This document shows positions 52,929 through 61,510 of a stretch of DNA of 64,000 bases, piece after piece. This stretch comes from Palsa-504 sp963795795 (GTDB lineage Bacteria > Actinomycetota > Actinomycetes > Streptosporangiales > Streptosporangiaceae). Location: positions 334,581 through 398,580 of the forward strand of contig CAWCJS010000006.1 in NCBI GenBank assembly GCA_963795795.1, in the 5' to 3' direction. A program made the position numbers and the translations under genes. A model generated the notes under the pieces. The model did no database searches. It worked only from the letters and a program-made list of their open reading frames with translations, and was not told the DNA's origin. Within the stretch, counting starts at the first letter, position 1, and the number at the start of each line of letters is the position of its first letter.

Positions 52929-53918
52929 ATGAAGGCCTTCACCATGCGTTCGTACGGTCCACCCGACCAGCTCGAGCTCACCGACGTGGACACGCCCGTG
53001 CCCGGCCCTGATGAGGTGCTGGTCCGGGTCCGTGCCACCTCCGTCAACCCTTACGACTGGCATCACCTGAGGGGTGAGCCGCGCGCCGCGCGGCTGATGC
53101 CCGGCACCCTCGGGCTGCGTGCCCCGAAGTTCTGCATCCTCGGATGTGACGTGGCGGGCCAGGTGGAAGCGGTCGGCCGGGACGTGACGGGGTTCCGTCC
53201 GGGCGATGACGTATACGCCCTGCTCGAGCGGGGCGGCGGCTTCGCCGAGTACGTCAGAGTCCCGGCCCGCCTGCTGGCACCCAAGCCGGCGAACCTGTCC
53301 TATGAGCAGGCGGCGGCGGTCCCGATGGCGGCGACGACCGCGTTGCTGGGCCTGCGCGACGTCGGCCGGGTCGAGCCCGGGCAGCAGGTCCTGGTCGTCG
53401 GGGCCTCGGGCGGAGTCGGCACGTTCGCCGTGCAGATCGCCCGGGCGCTCGGCGCGAGGGCCGACGCCGTGTGCAGTGCACCGAACGCAGACCTGGTCAG
53501 GTCGGTCGGCGCGGATGACGTCATCGACTACGCCAAGACGGACTTCACGCGGAGCGGACGGCGCTACGACGTGCTGCTGGATATCGCGGGAAGCCGTCCG
53601 GCCGCCGCGTGCCGTCGGGTGCTGGCCCGCCGGGGAGCGCTGGTCCTGATCGGCGGGCCGGCCGGGCGGTGGCTACAGCCCGCCGGGCACATATTCTCCT
53701 CACTCGTGATGGCCCCGCTCGGGCCGCAGCGGATCGCCATGGCGGACACCGTCTCGCACCAGGCGAAGAAACAAACCCTCATGACGCTGACCACGCTCCT
53801 CGAGGAGGGCAAGGTCACCCCCGTCATCGGCCGCACCTACCCATTCCACGACCTCCGCGACGCCGTCCGGTACCAGGAAGGGGGCCACGTCCCTGGCAAG
53901 GTAGTCGTTACCATCTGA
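52929..53918 (+). CDS. Zinc-independent MDR-family NAD(P)H quinone oxidoreductase/alcohol dehydrogenase
   Basis: 329 aa. GroES-like N-domain (VRATSVNPYDWHHLRGEP, GCDVAGQVEAVGRDV) and Rossmann domain with VLVVGASGGVGTFAVQIA and the conserved AAAVPMAATTALLGL. Zinc-binding Cys/His residues of classical ADHs are absent, pointing to a quinone reductase-like enzyme. ATG with AGAAGGAAAAG upstream. Controlled by the divergent TetR protein, so probably induced by a toxic electrophile or quinone. Confidence 0.92.
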   Translation: MKAFTMRSYGPPDQLELTDVDTPVPGPDEVLVRVRATSVNPYDWHHLRGEPRAARLMPGTLGLRAPKFCILGCDVAGQVEAVGRDVTGFRPGDDVYALLERGGGFAEYVRVPARLLAPKPANLSYEQAAAVPMAATTALLGLRDVGRVEPGQQVLVVGASGGVGTFAVQIARALGARADAVCSAPNADLVRSVGADDVIDYAKTDFTRSGRRYDVLLDIAGSRPAAACRRVLARRGALVLIGGPAGRWLQPAGHIFSSLVMAPLGPQRIAMADTVSHQAKKQTLMTLTTLLEEGKVTPVIGRTYPFHDLRDAVRYQEGGHVPGKVVVTI

Positions 53919-54030
53919 GACGCGCGATACGACGGGCGTGGCGTGACGCCAGGGGCTTGCGGCGATATTGCTCTTTGCCAAGGCATTTCCCTACACTGGG
54001 CGTGGCTCAGCGGCCGGACGAGGAGGACGC

Positions 54031-55062
54031 ATGCCAGTCGACTGGGTTGTGGTCGGCGTGGATAACGGCGGGACCGCCAACAACGGAACCGTCCTCGATT
54101 CCGCCGGCCGGTTCCTCCTCGATCAGATGGCCGAAGTGCCCAGCAATGTGCGGGAGGGACCGGACAAGGCCATCCAGTCCTTGGTCGACTCCGTGGAGCA
54201 GGTGCTCCAGCTGACCGGCGTGCCGATCGAGTCCGTTCGGGCGGTAGGCCTGGACACGCCCGGGCCGGCTAGCGCGGACGGCGTGATCTCGTCCAAGGGC
54301 GCCACGAACTTCGGGGACGCCGGCTGGGGCGGCTTCGACATCCGCAGCGCGCTCGCCGGGCGCCTCGGGCTGCCCGTGATCTACAACAACGACGGGAACG
54401 CGGCCGCGCTCTACGCGCACCACGTCCGGTTCGGCGCCGAATCCCGGCGGTACAGCTCCGTCTCCGTGATCGTGGGCACCGGGCTCGGCGGCGGGCTCAT
54501 CGAGGCCGGGCGGGTGGTCAAGGGGGCAGCGGGGATGGCCGGGGAGCTCGGGCACGTCCCCATCCCGATGGACGGCCTGCTCGACCCCGGCCAGGCGCTG
54601 CCGGGGTGCAACTGCGGTCAATCGGGCGATGCGGAGAGCGTCGCCTCGCTCACCGGCATCCAGAAGAACCTGCTGCCGTACTGGCTCGGCAAATACGAGC
54701 ACCACGAGCTCGCCGGGCTGCCGCTGGACAAGGCCGCCAAGCTCGTCCGCCGGTACGGCGAAGAGGGCGACGAGCTGGCCCTGACGATCTTCAGGCAGCA
54801 GGCCATCGCGCTTGGCCGGCTGCTCACCATCGCCGCGAACTTCTTCGATCCCGCCGAGTACTTCCTCGGCGGCGGAGTGGTCGAGGCCACGCCGAGGTTC
54901 CGCGACTGGTTCCTCGCCGAGGTCCGCGCCCACACCGTGCTGCGCGAGGAGCAGGTCCGGGCGGCCGAGATCTCCCTGGTGCCCGACCTCGACATGGCCG
55001 GGGCCCGCGGCTCGGCCATCGCCGCACGCGACTGGCTCATCGGCCAGGAGCCAGGGGCCTAG
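54031..55062 (+). CDS. ROK-family sugar kinase
   Basis: 343 aa. GVDNGGTANNGTVLD is the ATP phosphate-1 loop, YNNDGNAAALYAH and VIVGTGLGGGLIEAG are the catalytic Asp region and ROK signature, and GELGHVPI with CNCGQSGDAES is the zinc-binding segment (HxnCxCGxxG-like with one Cys replaced by Ser in GQSGD). The ATG at 54031 has AGGAGG four bases upstream. Substrate probably glucose or another hexose; not certain. Confidence 0.88.
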   Translation: MPVDWVVVGVDNGGTANNGTVLDSAGRFLLDQMAEVPSNVREGPDKAIQSLVDSVEQVLQLTGVPIESVRAVGLDTPGPASADGVISSKGATNFGDAGWGGFDIRSALAGRLGLPVIYNNDGNAAALYAHHVRFGAESRRYSSVSVIVGTGLGGGLIEAGRVVKGAAGMAGELGHVPIPMDGLLDPGQALPGCNCGQSGDAESVASLTGIQKNLLPYWLGKYEHHELAGLPLDKAAKLVRRYGEEGDELALTIFRQQAIALGRLLTIAANFFDPAEYFLGGGVVEATPRFRDWFLAEVRAHTVLREEQVRAAEISLVPDLDMAGARGSAIAARDWLIGQEPGA

Positions 55063-55074
55063 GCCGGCGACTCC

Positions 55075-55650
55075 TTACCCCACGGCCGGCGGGACGAGCA
55101 CCACCATGGTGAAGCGGACCGGCGCCTGGCCCTCGTTGCCGTAGCGGTGCGGGCGGCTGGCGGGGAAACGGGCGCACTGGCCGGTCCCGACCGCGTGGCG
55201 CTCCCCGCCGACCGTGAGCGTCAGGGTGCCCTCCTCGACCCAGACCATCTCGCGGGTGGCAGGCGCGTGCGCGTCACCGCCGAACGTTTCCCCGGGCATG
55301 ACCTCCCACCGCCACAGCTCGACCGCCCAGGGCGGATCGGTCGCGCCGAGGATCGTCCCGGTGCCCCCGGACGGCCCGCGCCAGAGCATGCGCGAGGCAT
55401 CGGGGTTGCTGATCCGGATGGCCGGTTCCCCGCCCACGTCGACGAGCAGGGTCACCGGGACGCCGAACGCGTCGCCGATGCGCGCCAGCGTGGCCAGGTT
55501 CGGGTTGGACCGCCCCTGCTCGAGCGCGACGAGCACGCCCTTGCTGACCCCGGAGCGGGCGGCCAGCTGATCCAGTGACCAGCCGCGATCGGCCCGCAGC
55601 GCCTGAAGGGTCCTGGCCACCGCGATGGTTATGTCCGGTACCTCAGCCAT
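55075..55650 (-). CDS. XRE-family regulator with cupin domain
   Basis: 191 aa. HTH_XRE (residues about 10-65: LDQLAARSGVSKGVLVALEQ, GRSNPNLATLARIGDAFGVP) and a C-terminal cupin (ELWRWEVMPGETFGGDAH, EMVWVEEGTLTLTVGG). Such MocR-unrelated HTH-cupin regulators usually control a divergent transporter; here the EamA-type exporter lies 90 bp away on the other strand. Confidence 0.92.
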   Translation of the reverse strand: MAEVPDITIAVARTLQALRADRGWSLDQLAARSGVSKGVLVALEQGRSNPNLATLARIGDAFGVPVTLLVDVGGEPAIRISNPDASRMLWRGPSGGTGTILGATDPPWAVELWRWEVMPGETFGGDAHAPATREMVWVEEGTLTLTVGGERHAVGTGQCARFPASRPHRYGNEGQAPVRFTMVVLVPPAVG

Positions 55651-55740
55651 AATTCCCTTCCCGCCCTGGCGGCCGGTCGATAGAGTGAACTATACGTATC
55701 AATACTCCGACCGTGATAGAGATCTCCGGGGGAACTGACC

Positions 55741-56634
55741 GTGGTGACGATCATGGCGCTGGCCGCCGCCATCCTCTACGGGACCGCCGACTTCCTCGGC
55801 GGGGTGGCGTCCCGGCGGGCGAGCGTGTTCACCGTGCTGGCCCTCACCGTGCCGACCGGTGCGGTCATCATGGTGGCGGTCGCCCTGCTCGGCGGGACGC
55901 CGTGGCTGAGCGGGCTGCTCGGGCACGGCGGGCTGGGCGCGCCCACGTCGGTCGGGGACTGGAGTGCCGTCGGGTGGGCCGCGCTCTCCGGAGTCTGCGG
56001 CGCCGCGGGCCTGGTCGCGTTCTACGCCGGGTTCGCCAGCGCTCCGATCAGCGTGGTGGCCCCCGTCGCCGCGCTGGTCTCGGCGGTCCTCCCGGTGGGC
56101 GTCGCGGTGGCCGAAGGCGAGCGCCCGCGGGCCAGCGTGATCGCGGGAGGCCTGCTGTGCCTGATCGCGGTCGTCCTCGTCAGCATGCATCCGGGCGAGA
56201 GCCGGCCTGGTGGCGCCAGCCGCCTGCTCGCCCTCGGCTACGGTGCCGCTGCGGGGGTCGGCTTCGGCCTGTTCTTCCTCTTCCTCAAGGACGCCGGCCA
56301 ATCCGGGGTCCTCTGGCCGGTGGCGATCTCACGATCGGCCGGGACGGTGGTGGCGCTCGGGATCGCGCTAGCCACCGGGACCCGCCCGTGGCGGCAGCGC
56401 GGCGCGGGTGTAGTCCGCATCTCGCTGATCTCCGGGACGCTCGATGCGGCGGCCAACGTCTGCTACGTCCTGGCGACCCGGGCCGGCTTGTTCGGGCTGG
56501 CTGTGGTGATCACCGCGCTGTACCCGGGGATGACGGTCCTGCTGGCCCGGTTCGTGCTCGGTGAGCGGATGCGCTGGCTCCAGCGGGCGGGACTGCTCGT
56601 GGCCGCGGTGGGCGTCGTGCTCGTGACCGCCTAG
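55741..56634 (+). CDS. EamA/DMT-family transporter
   Basis: 297 aa with ten membrane helices in two EamA repeats (first from MALAAAILYGTADFLGG, second from GYGAAAGVGFGLFFLFLK). It ends LLVAAVGVVLVTA. The GTG at 55741 follows CGGGGGA. Members export metabolites or amino acids. Paired with a divergent XRE-cupin regulator; an ATACGTAT palindrome at 55692 in the gap could be the operator. Confidence 0.9.
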   Translation: MVTIMALAAAILYGTADFLGGVASRRASVFTVLALTVPTGAVIMVAVALLGGTPWLSGLLGHGGLGAPTSVGDWSAVGWAALSGVCGAAGLVAFYAGFASAPISVVAPVAALVSAVLPVGVAVAEGERPRASVIAGGLLCLIAVVLVSMHPGESRPGGASRLLALGYGAAAGVGFGLFFLFLKDAGQSGVLWPVAISRSAGTVVALGIALATGTRPWRQRGAGVVRISLISGTLDAAANVCYVLATRAGLFGLAVVITALYPGMTVLLARFVLGERMRWLQRAGLLVAAVGVVLVTA

Positions 56635-56638
56635 CCCG

Positions 56639-57166
56639 CTAGTCGGGGCTGTCTTCCTTGTCCTTGAAGATCAGCCCGCATACCTCGAGATAGAGCTGCT
56701 CGGGGTAGGGGAGGAAGGTGACGTGGCTCAGCGCCTGGTCCTGCCCGGCCGATTCCACGATGAACTCCCCGTAGCCCAGTAGCTGGCCGAGCAGCGACCG
56801 CTGGAAGCTCATGTCCGTCACCTTGGTCAGCGGCATCATGTTCACCTTGCGGACGATGATTCCCTGCGTGAGCAGCAGCCGCTGGGACGTGACCACGAAG
56901 TAGTCCACGGACCAGTTGACGATCTGCCCGATGGTCCACAGCAGGAGGATCCCGAACGCGGCCCATATTCCGATGAGGGCGTCGCTGTTGCCATGCGCGA
57001 CCGCGAGGCTCAGCCAGCCTGCGAGGGCGAGCCCGGCGAGGAGAAAGGCAATGGGCTTGATCAGCACCGCCGGGTGCTGATGAACGGTGATGACCTGGCG
57101 TTCGTGGGGCAGGAGATACCTATTGACCTTGGCTGGGACGTTGTCGGCGTTGGGAGACGGCCCCAT
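56639..57166 (-). CDS. Bacterial PH (bPH2/YdbS-like) membrane protein
   Basis: 175 aa. RYLLPHERQVITVHQHPAVL leads into two helices (IKPIAFLLAGLALAGWLSLA, IGIWAAFGILLLWTIGQIV) and a bPH2 domain (DYFVVTSQRLLLTQGIIVRK, PLTKVTDMSFQRSLLGQLLG). Function unknown; homologues may stabilise envelope components. Its end lies 4 bp from the convergent EamA stop. Confidence 0.88.
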   Translation of the reverse strand: MGPSPNADNVPAKVNRYLLPHERQVITVHQHPAVLIKPIAFLLAGLALAGWLSLAVAHGNSDALIGIWAAFGILLLWTIGQIVNWSVDYFVVTSQRLLLTQGIIVRKVNMMPLTKVTDMSFQRSLLGQLLGYGEFIVESAGQDQALSHVTFLPYPEQLYLEVCGLIFKDKEDSPD

Positions 57167-57630
57167 CCCAGCACCTAGCCCTAAACCTTGGTAAAGAAGC
57201 TTGAAATCCCGTGGGCCGCCGTGGTGAGGAAGGTCCCGATGTTGTGGACGACGTGAGCGGCGCCACTCGGGCTGCTCGATAACCCACCAGATTAGGAACG
57301 CGACAACGGCCCACCCGAGCGATGGTTTTCAGATTCACGTCGCCTCCCACGGGCGCCCGGACTTATCCCTTAGTTGCCAGAGAACTTATGTTAGCTTGCA
57401 CCGATTTCGCGGCCAACGCTAACGGGTGGTCTGCCGTGTCGGCTTCAGTATGCCCCGGTGTCGTGATCAGTATGCCCGATCTGTGGCAGCAGTGCGTAAC
57501 AGGAGGCCCGGGCCGCGCCGGCCGCGCTCGCCGAAACCTCCGATTGCGGCCCTGATCGGCGATTTGGCTACCACGGCGGGTAGGTATCTGACAACATTCC
57601 CTCCGTGCAGAGCATGCTGGTGCATTGACG
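57167..57630. other. Intergenic region, no gene found
   Basis: 464 bp. No open frame here looks coding. A short direct repeat TCAGTATGCCC occurs twice near 57446-57478, and an AT-richer stretch around 57375-57425 may hold the promoter of the tadA operon. Nothing else is supported. Confidence 0.5.
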
Positions 57631-58122
57631 ATGCCAGACGCGGGTGAGACAGACTTCGCTGTCATCGTCTACCGGGAAGAAGACCAGTGGGAAGCGGGCG
57701 CGCTGCCGCCCGCGGTCACTGCTGATCTTGACGGGCTCCTGCACGCGCTCCGCCGGCAGCCTGGCATCGGCGGCACCATCGGCTTCGTCGGCGTGGGCGA
57801 CGACTTCTGGCTGGCCGTCCGGATCCTCGGCGAGGACGTCCTGCTGTTCCTCTCCGATCTCACCGCGGCGGTGGACTACCCGCTGGCCCGCCAGGTGCTC
57901 GAGGCCCTGGACATCCCGGTGCCGTCCGATGATGAACTCGACCAGGTGCTCCCGGCCGGCGACCTGTCCATCTTCGCGGATCTCGGCCTGGATGAGATGG
58001 AACTCGGCGCCGTCGCGGCCGACCTCGACCTCTACCCCGAGGACGCCGTGGCCGGGATTGCCGAGCGCTTGCGGTTCGGGGACGTGATGGAGCGGGCCCT
58101 GGACAGCGCGCTCGGGCCGTGA
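57631..58122 (+). CDS. tRNA adenosine deaminase-associated protein
   Basis: 163 aa. An acidic alpha/beta protein (DFAVIVYREEDQWEAGALP, GGTIGFVGVGDDFWLAVRI, LLFLSDLTAAVDYPLARQVL) found immediately before tadA in many actinomycetes; role not established. The ATG at 57631 is used; a TTG at 57625 is also possible. Its GTGA overlap with tadA implies coupled translation. Confidence 0.9.
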   Translation: MPDAGETDFAVIVYREEDQWEAGALPPAVTADLDGLLHALRRQPGIGGTIGFVGVGDDFWLAVRILGEDVLLFLSDLTAAVDYPLARQVLEALDIPVPSDDELDQVLPAGDLSIFADLGLDEMELGAVAADLDLYPEDAVAGIAERLRFGDVMERALDSALGP

Positions 58123-58631
58123 CCGGTTATACCGCGTCCTTCGAGCCCGCGATGCGGCTCGCGCTGGCCGAGGCGGTGCAGGTCGGCCGGGAGCTGACCG
58201 GGCCCGGGTCCGGGGAACCGGACGCGGTTGACGTGCCGGTCGGAGCCGTCATCCTCGACGAGGCCGGGACCGTCATCGCGCGGGCGCGCAACCGCAGGGA
58301 GCTGGACACCGATCCCACCGCGCACGCGGAGATCCTGGCCATCAGGCAGGCGGCCCAGGCGCTCGGCAGCTGGCGCCTGACGGGCCTCACGCTCGTCGTG
58401 ACGCTCGAACCCTGCACGATGTGCGCGGGCGCGGTGACGGCGGCCCGGCTCGGCCGGCTGGTGTACGGGGCGGAAGATCCGAAGGCCGGCGCCGTCGGTT
58501 CGCTGTGGGACGTGCTCAGGGACAGCCGCCTGAATCACCGCCCCGAGGTGATCGGCGGGGTACTCGCCGCGGAGTGCGGCGCCGTGCTGAGCGAGTTCTT
58601 CGCCTCCCGCCGGCCGCCCGGTGGGTCCTAG
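58119..58631 (+). CDS. tadA: tRNA-specific adenosine deaminase TadA
   Basis: 170 aa. Zinc deaminase motifs TAHAEILAIR and TLEPCTMCAGA with the catalytic Glu and two cysteines, and VYGAEDPKAGAVGS typical of TadA. It converts A34 to inosine in tRNA-Arg(ACG). The start GTG overlaps the upstream stop by 4 bp. The N-terminus is slightly longer than in E. coli TadA. Confidence 0.95.
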   Translation: MTGYTASFEPAMRLALAEAVQVGRELTGPGSGEPDAVDVPVGAVILDEAGTVIARARNRRELDTDPTAHAEILAIRQAAQALGSWRLTGLTLVVTLEPCTMCAGAVTAARLGRLVYGAEDPKAGAVGSLWDVLRDSRLNHRPEVIGGVLAAECGAVLSEFFASRRPPGGS

Positions 58632-58671
58632 CGGCCGCCGAGTGCGGGCCGATTCGGGTAAGCTCGCCAAC

Positions 58672-58758
58672 GGTGGAGTCGCCTAGTGGCCGAGGGCGCA
58701 CGCCTCGAAAGCGTGTGAGGGGGCAACCCCTCCGTGGGTTCAAATCCCACCTCCACCG
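58672..58758 (+). tRNA. tRNA-Ser (CGA)
   Basis: 87 nt. Acceptor GGTGGAG/CTCCACC, anticodon stem CACGC/GCGTG with loop CTCGAAA giving CGA, variable arm GAGGGGGCAACCCCTC, T-loop GTTCAAATCC. No encoded CCA. Confidence 0.96.
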
Positions 58759-58912
58759 CCGAACGGCGTTTTGTGCACGTCTGATAGGCCTCGGGGGAAC
58801 TGAATCTGGCGTCCCGGGCGTTACCACAAGTGATCACGCGGTGGTGCGGTGATTCGGCGTGCTCCGGCTCGGTGAAGCACGGCCCTGACCAGTCTCCGGC
58901 GAGGAGAGCCGA

Positions 58913-60119
58913 TTGTTTGAACCGCAGGGAACAGGGTTCTTCCTGCTCCTGCTGGTGGCATTCGGGGGATTGCTCGTCTGGGTGGCACTCGCTCAGCAGG
59001 TCGTATTCCGCGTGCTGGCCGCCTGCCTGGCCTTCATTCCCGCGATGGCCTTCGGAATTGCGGCGGTCAATAGGTTCTACGACTACTACCAGACCTGGGG
59101 CGGGATGGTCAGCGACCTCACCGGCCAGAGCGTGAACACCATCCCCAAATACGCCGGCGCGGGGGCGGGCTCGAACAAGCAATTCGACAAGGACATCGGC
59201 CGGATCACGAGCACCGCGGAAGACGCCCAGGTCGGATACCTATTCCAGACCACGATCAAAGGGTTTCAGAGCCGTCTCACCCGGGACGTGTACGTCTACC
59301 TGCCGCCGCAGTACTTTCAGAAGGCCTACGCGCACTACAGGTTCCCCGTTATCGAACTCCTGCACGGCTCGCCGGGCGACCCGCAGGCGTGGCTGGACGT
59401 GCTGGGCCTGATTCCCACCTACCTCAGCCTGCTCGAAGTCCATCCGGCGGACGCCGCGGTACTGGTCATGCCCGACATCGACGGCGGCAAGCAGTACGAG
59501 CTGCAGTGCCTCAACGACCCGGGCGGCCTCCAGGACATGACGTTCGTCGGCCAGGACGTGCCGGACTACATCGCGCGGGTCGTCCGCGTCCAGCCGCCGG
59601 GGCGGGCCTGGGGCGTGGCCGGCTATTCGGAGGGGGGCTACTGCGCGGCCAACATCGCGCTGCAGGAGCTGGGACGCTACGGCGCCGCAGGAGTGATGTC
59701 CGGGTATTTCGCGCCCGTCACCGAGTTCGGTGCCGGCGGGCAATAAGCCCGGCGGGAAGCCGACCCAGGTCAACGTGTTCGCCAGGGATCCCGCGCTGAA
59801 GCTGATCAACACGCCGGAGGCGTACCTCGGCGAGGTGCCGGCGAGCGAGCTCCCGGCGTTCTGGCTCGCGGCCGGGGCTTCGGACAAATCGGACGTCGAC
59901 GCCGCGGCTTATTTCAGGCAACTGCTGCTGGCGCGGCTGGCGAAGGTGCCCCTGCTCTTGATCCCGGGCGGCCATCAGGGCAGTGTCTGGCGCGCGGCCC
60001 TCGGCCCGATGCTTACCTGGATGACCCCACAGCTGGCCGTGCAGGCCGCGAAGGCGGATGCGGCGGCGGCGGCCGCCGCCCAGCTACGGGCGCCCGCCAC
60101 CGCGACGCCGACGAAATAG
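58913..60119 (+). CDS. Membrane-anchored alpha/beta-hydrolase esterase, frameshifted in this sequence
   Basis: About 401 aa after correcting one extra base near 59729. Two or three N-terminal helices (FFLLLLVAFGGLLVWVALA and FRVLAACLAFIPAMAFGIAA) anchor an esterase-D/antigen-85-like domain: RDVYVYLPPQYF, PVIELLHGSPG (oxyanion), nucleophile AGYSEGGYCAA, and the histidine region LIPGGHQGSVW in the second frame. The first frame ends at EFGAGGQ; the second resumes PAGNKPGGKPTQVNVF. Length is 3n+1. TTG start. Substrate unknown; probably acts outside the membrane. Confidence 0.82.
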
Positions 60120-60744
60120 CTACCGGCGAGAAGTTGTTACGCGCGCCACGCCGTAGCGTTATGCAATAGATACCTAGACGACAAAACCGTTCTACTGCCT
60201 GCGAAATGCAGCGATCCCGGTCAAAAAATGTGCCGGTCAAATCAGGCTTAAAGGCTCAGCCCGGCAGAAAGCTCGCCATCACTTGGTCAACGCGCCGTAA
60301 ACCAGCATTCACTCATGGGCGTCTGCTTGTTGTAGGGGCGGGCATCCGTGCTGATGTCACCGCCTTGGGGGGTCGACGCCTGCAGAGCAGGCAAATGGGA
60401 GGGGCGTCATGGTCAGTGCTGGGTCTAAGGCTGTCCGGATTCAACCGCAGAGCTCGTCGCTGAATGTTTTCTGGGCGGCCAGTCCGCCCCAGACCGTAAG
60501 CGTCCTCGCCGATATCAGGTACATGGCCGCCAGGCTGAATCCGGCCCGGGTCTTCCCCGTGCGGCCCGCGGGGCGGCACGCCGCCCGCCGGCACGCTCCG
60601 CGGTAGGGCATCCGGGCGTAGCTGATCGGTTCTGCGCTGCTCCGATCCGCGCGAATCACCATGATCCGGTGACGCCTCCTAACCTGTCTAGCGGCAAGCC
60701 TGGTAGCGTGGCCCGCCTTCCCGGCAGGAAATTTGGAGTCTGAC
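60120..60744. other. Intergenic region with hairpin and an uncertain short frame
   Basis: 625 bp with locally lower GC. A hairpin GCCTGC-aga-GCAGGC near 60379-60393 is followed by GGGAGGGG and an ATG at 60409 opening a 65-codon frame (MVSAGSKAVRIQPQSSS, ending RHAARRHAPR) that I cannot assign. The combination resembles a leader structure, but no known riboswitch consensus was recognised. Confidence 0.3.
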
Positions 60745-61172
60745 ATGAGCGAAATACTCGACTGGAACGCGAAGACCATCGCGGAGTTCCGCGCGAACGA
60801 GGGCAAGGTTGGCGGGAACTTCGAGGGCGCTCCGCTGGTCCTGGTGCATCACCGCGGCCGCAAAAGCGGGCGGGAGTACGTCAACCCGATGATGTACCTC
60901 CCGGACGACACCGAGCCGGACACATCTACGTCTTCGCCAGCAAGGGCGGCGCACCTACCGACCCGGACTGGTACCACAACCTGACCGCCGCCGGTGACGG
61001 CAGTGTCGAACGCGGAGCCGAGACATATAAGGTGACCGTCCGCGAATTGACCGGCGCTGAACGCGACCGCATCTACGCCGAGCAAGCGGGGCGCTACCCG
61101 GGCTTCGCCGAGTACGCCCGCCAGACGGCAGGAGTCCGCACTATCCCCGTGCTCGAACTCAAGCGGGCGTAG
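60745..61172 (+). CDS. F420-dependent nitroreductase-like protein (Ddn/DUF385), frameshifted in this sequence
   Basis: About 142 aa when one missing base near 60918 is restored. First part: MSEILDWNAKTIAEFRANEG, LVLVHHRGRKSGREYVNPM, YLPDD; second part: HIYVFASKGGAPTDPDWYHN, then ERGAETYKVTVRELTGAERD and YARQTAGVRTIPVLEL. This is the deazaflavin-dependent nitroreductase family, binding coenzyme F420. Start ATG 60745 after GGAGTC. Length is 3n+2, consistent with a G lost from CCGGGACAC. Confidence 0.85.
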
Positions 61173-61189
61173 CCCGCGGGTCAAAGACG

Positions 61190-61274
61190 CGGAGGATAAG
61201 AGATTCGAACTCTTGAGGGGTTGCCCCCAACACGCTTTCCAAGCGTGCGCCCTAGGCCACTAGGCGAATCCTCC
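61190..61274 (-). tRNA. tRNA-Ser (GGA)
   Basis: 85 nt on the minus strand. Acceptor GGAGGAT/ATCCTCC, anticodon stem CACGC/GCGTG around TTGGAAA gives GGA, variable arm TTGGGGGCAACCCCTCAA, T-loop GTTCGAATCT. No encoded CCA. Confidence 0.96.
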
Positions 61275-61373
61275 GCCGGGAAGCTTACCTGAATCGGGCG
61301 ACCCTTCGCGGGCTGCGACCGAGGGTTGGCTGCGCGCAAAGGCATCATCCGGTCGCGGGGCTGGCTACACTGG

Positions 61374-61470
61374 CCCCTGACCCCCCGCACGGCGTTTATC
61401 CCGCCAACCCCCCCAGGGCCGGAAGGCAGCAAGGGTACGCGGGCTCTGACGGGTGTGCGGGGGGTCCCCT
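61374..61470 (+). ncRNA. ffs: Signal recognition particle 4.5S-type RNA
   Basis: A long hairpin closes with GACCCCCCGCAC (61379) against GTGCGGGGGGTC (61455), and the apical domain carries the conserved CAGGGCCGGAAGGCAGCAAG with the GGAA tetraloop region and AGCA bulge. A CCCCTTTT end follows. Position directly before dnaX is the usual one in actinomycetes. Boundaries are estimated. Confidence 0.92.
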
Positions 61471-61474
61471 TTTA

Positions 61475-61510
61475 CCCGGTGAGGATGAGCTGCCCGGTGA
61501 GGATGAGCTG
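61475..61510 (+). repeat. Two 18-bp direct repeats forming the dnaX ribosome-binding region
   Basis: CCCGGTGAGGATGAGCTG occurs twice in perfect tandem, the second copy touching the dnaX ATG. Each copy holds a GAGGATGAG ribosome-binding core. An ATG in the first copy opens a nine-codon mini-frame (MSCPVRMS) ending in TGA that overlaps the dnaX start as TGATG. Confidence 0.85.

Noticed and set aside
57120..57350. 76-residue minus-strand frame upstream of the PH-domain gene
   Set aside because: No ribosome-binding site, biased Arg/Ser composition, overlaps the start of the real gene.
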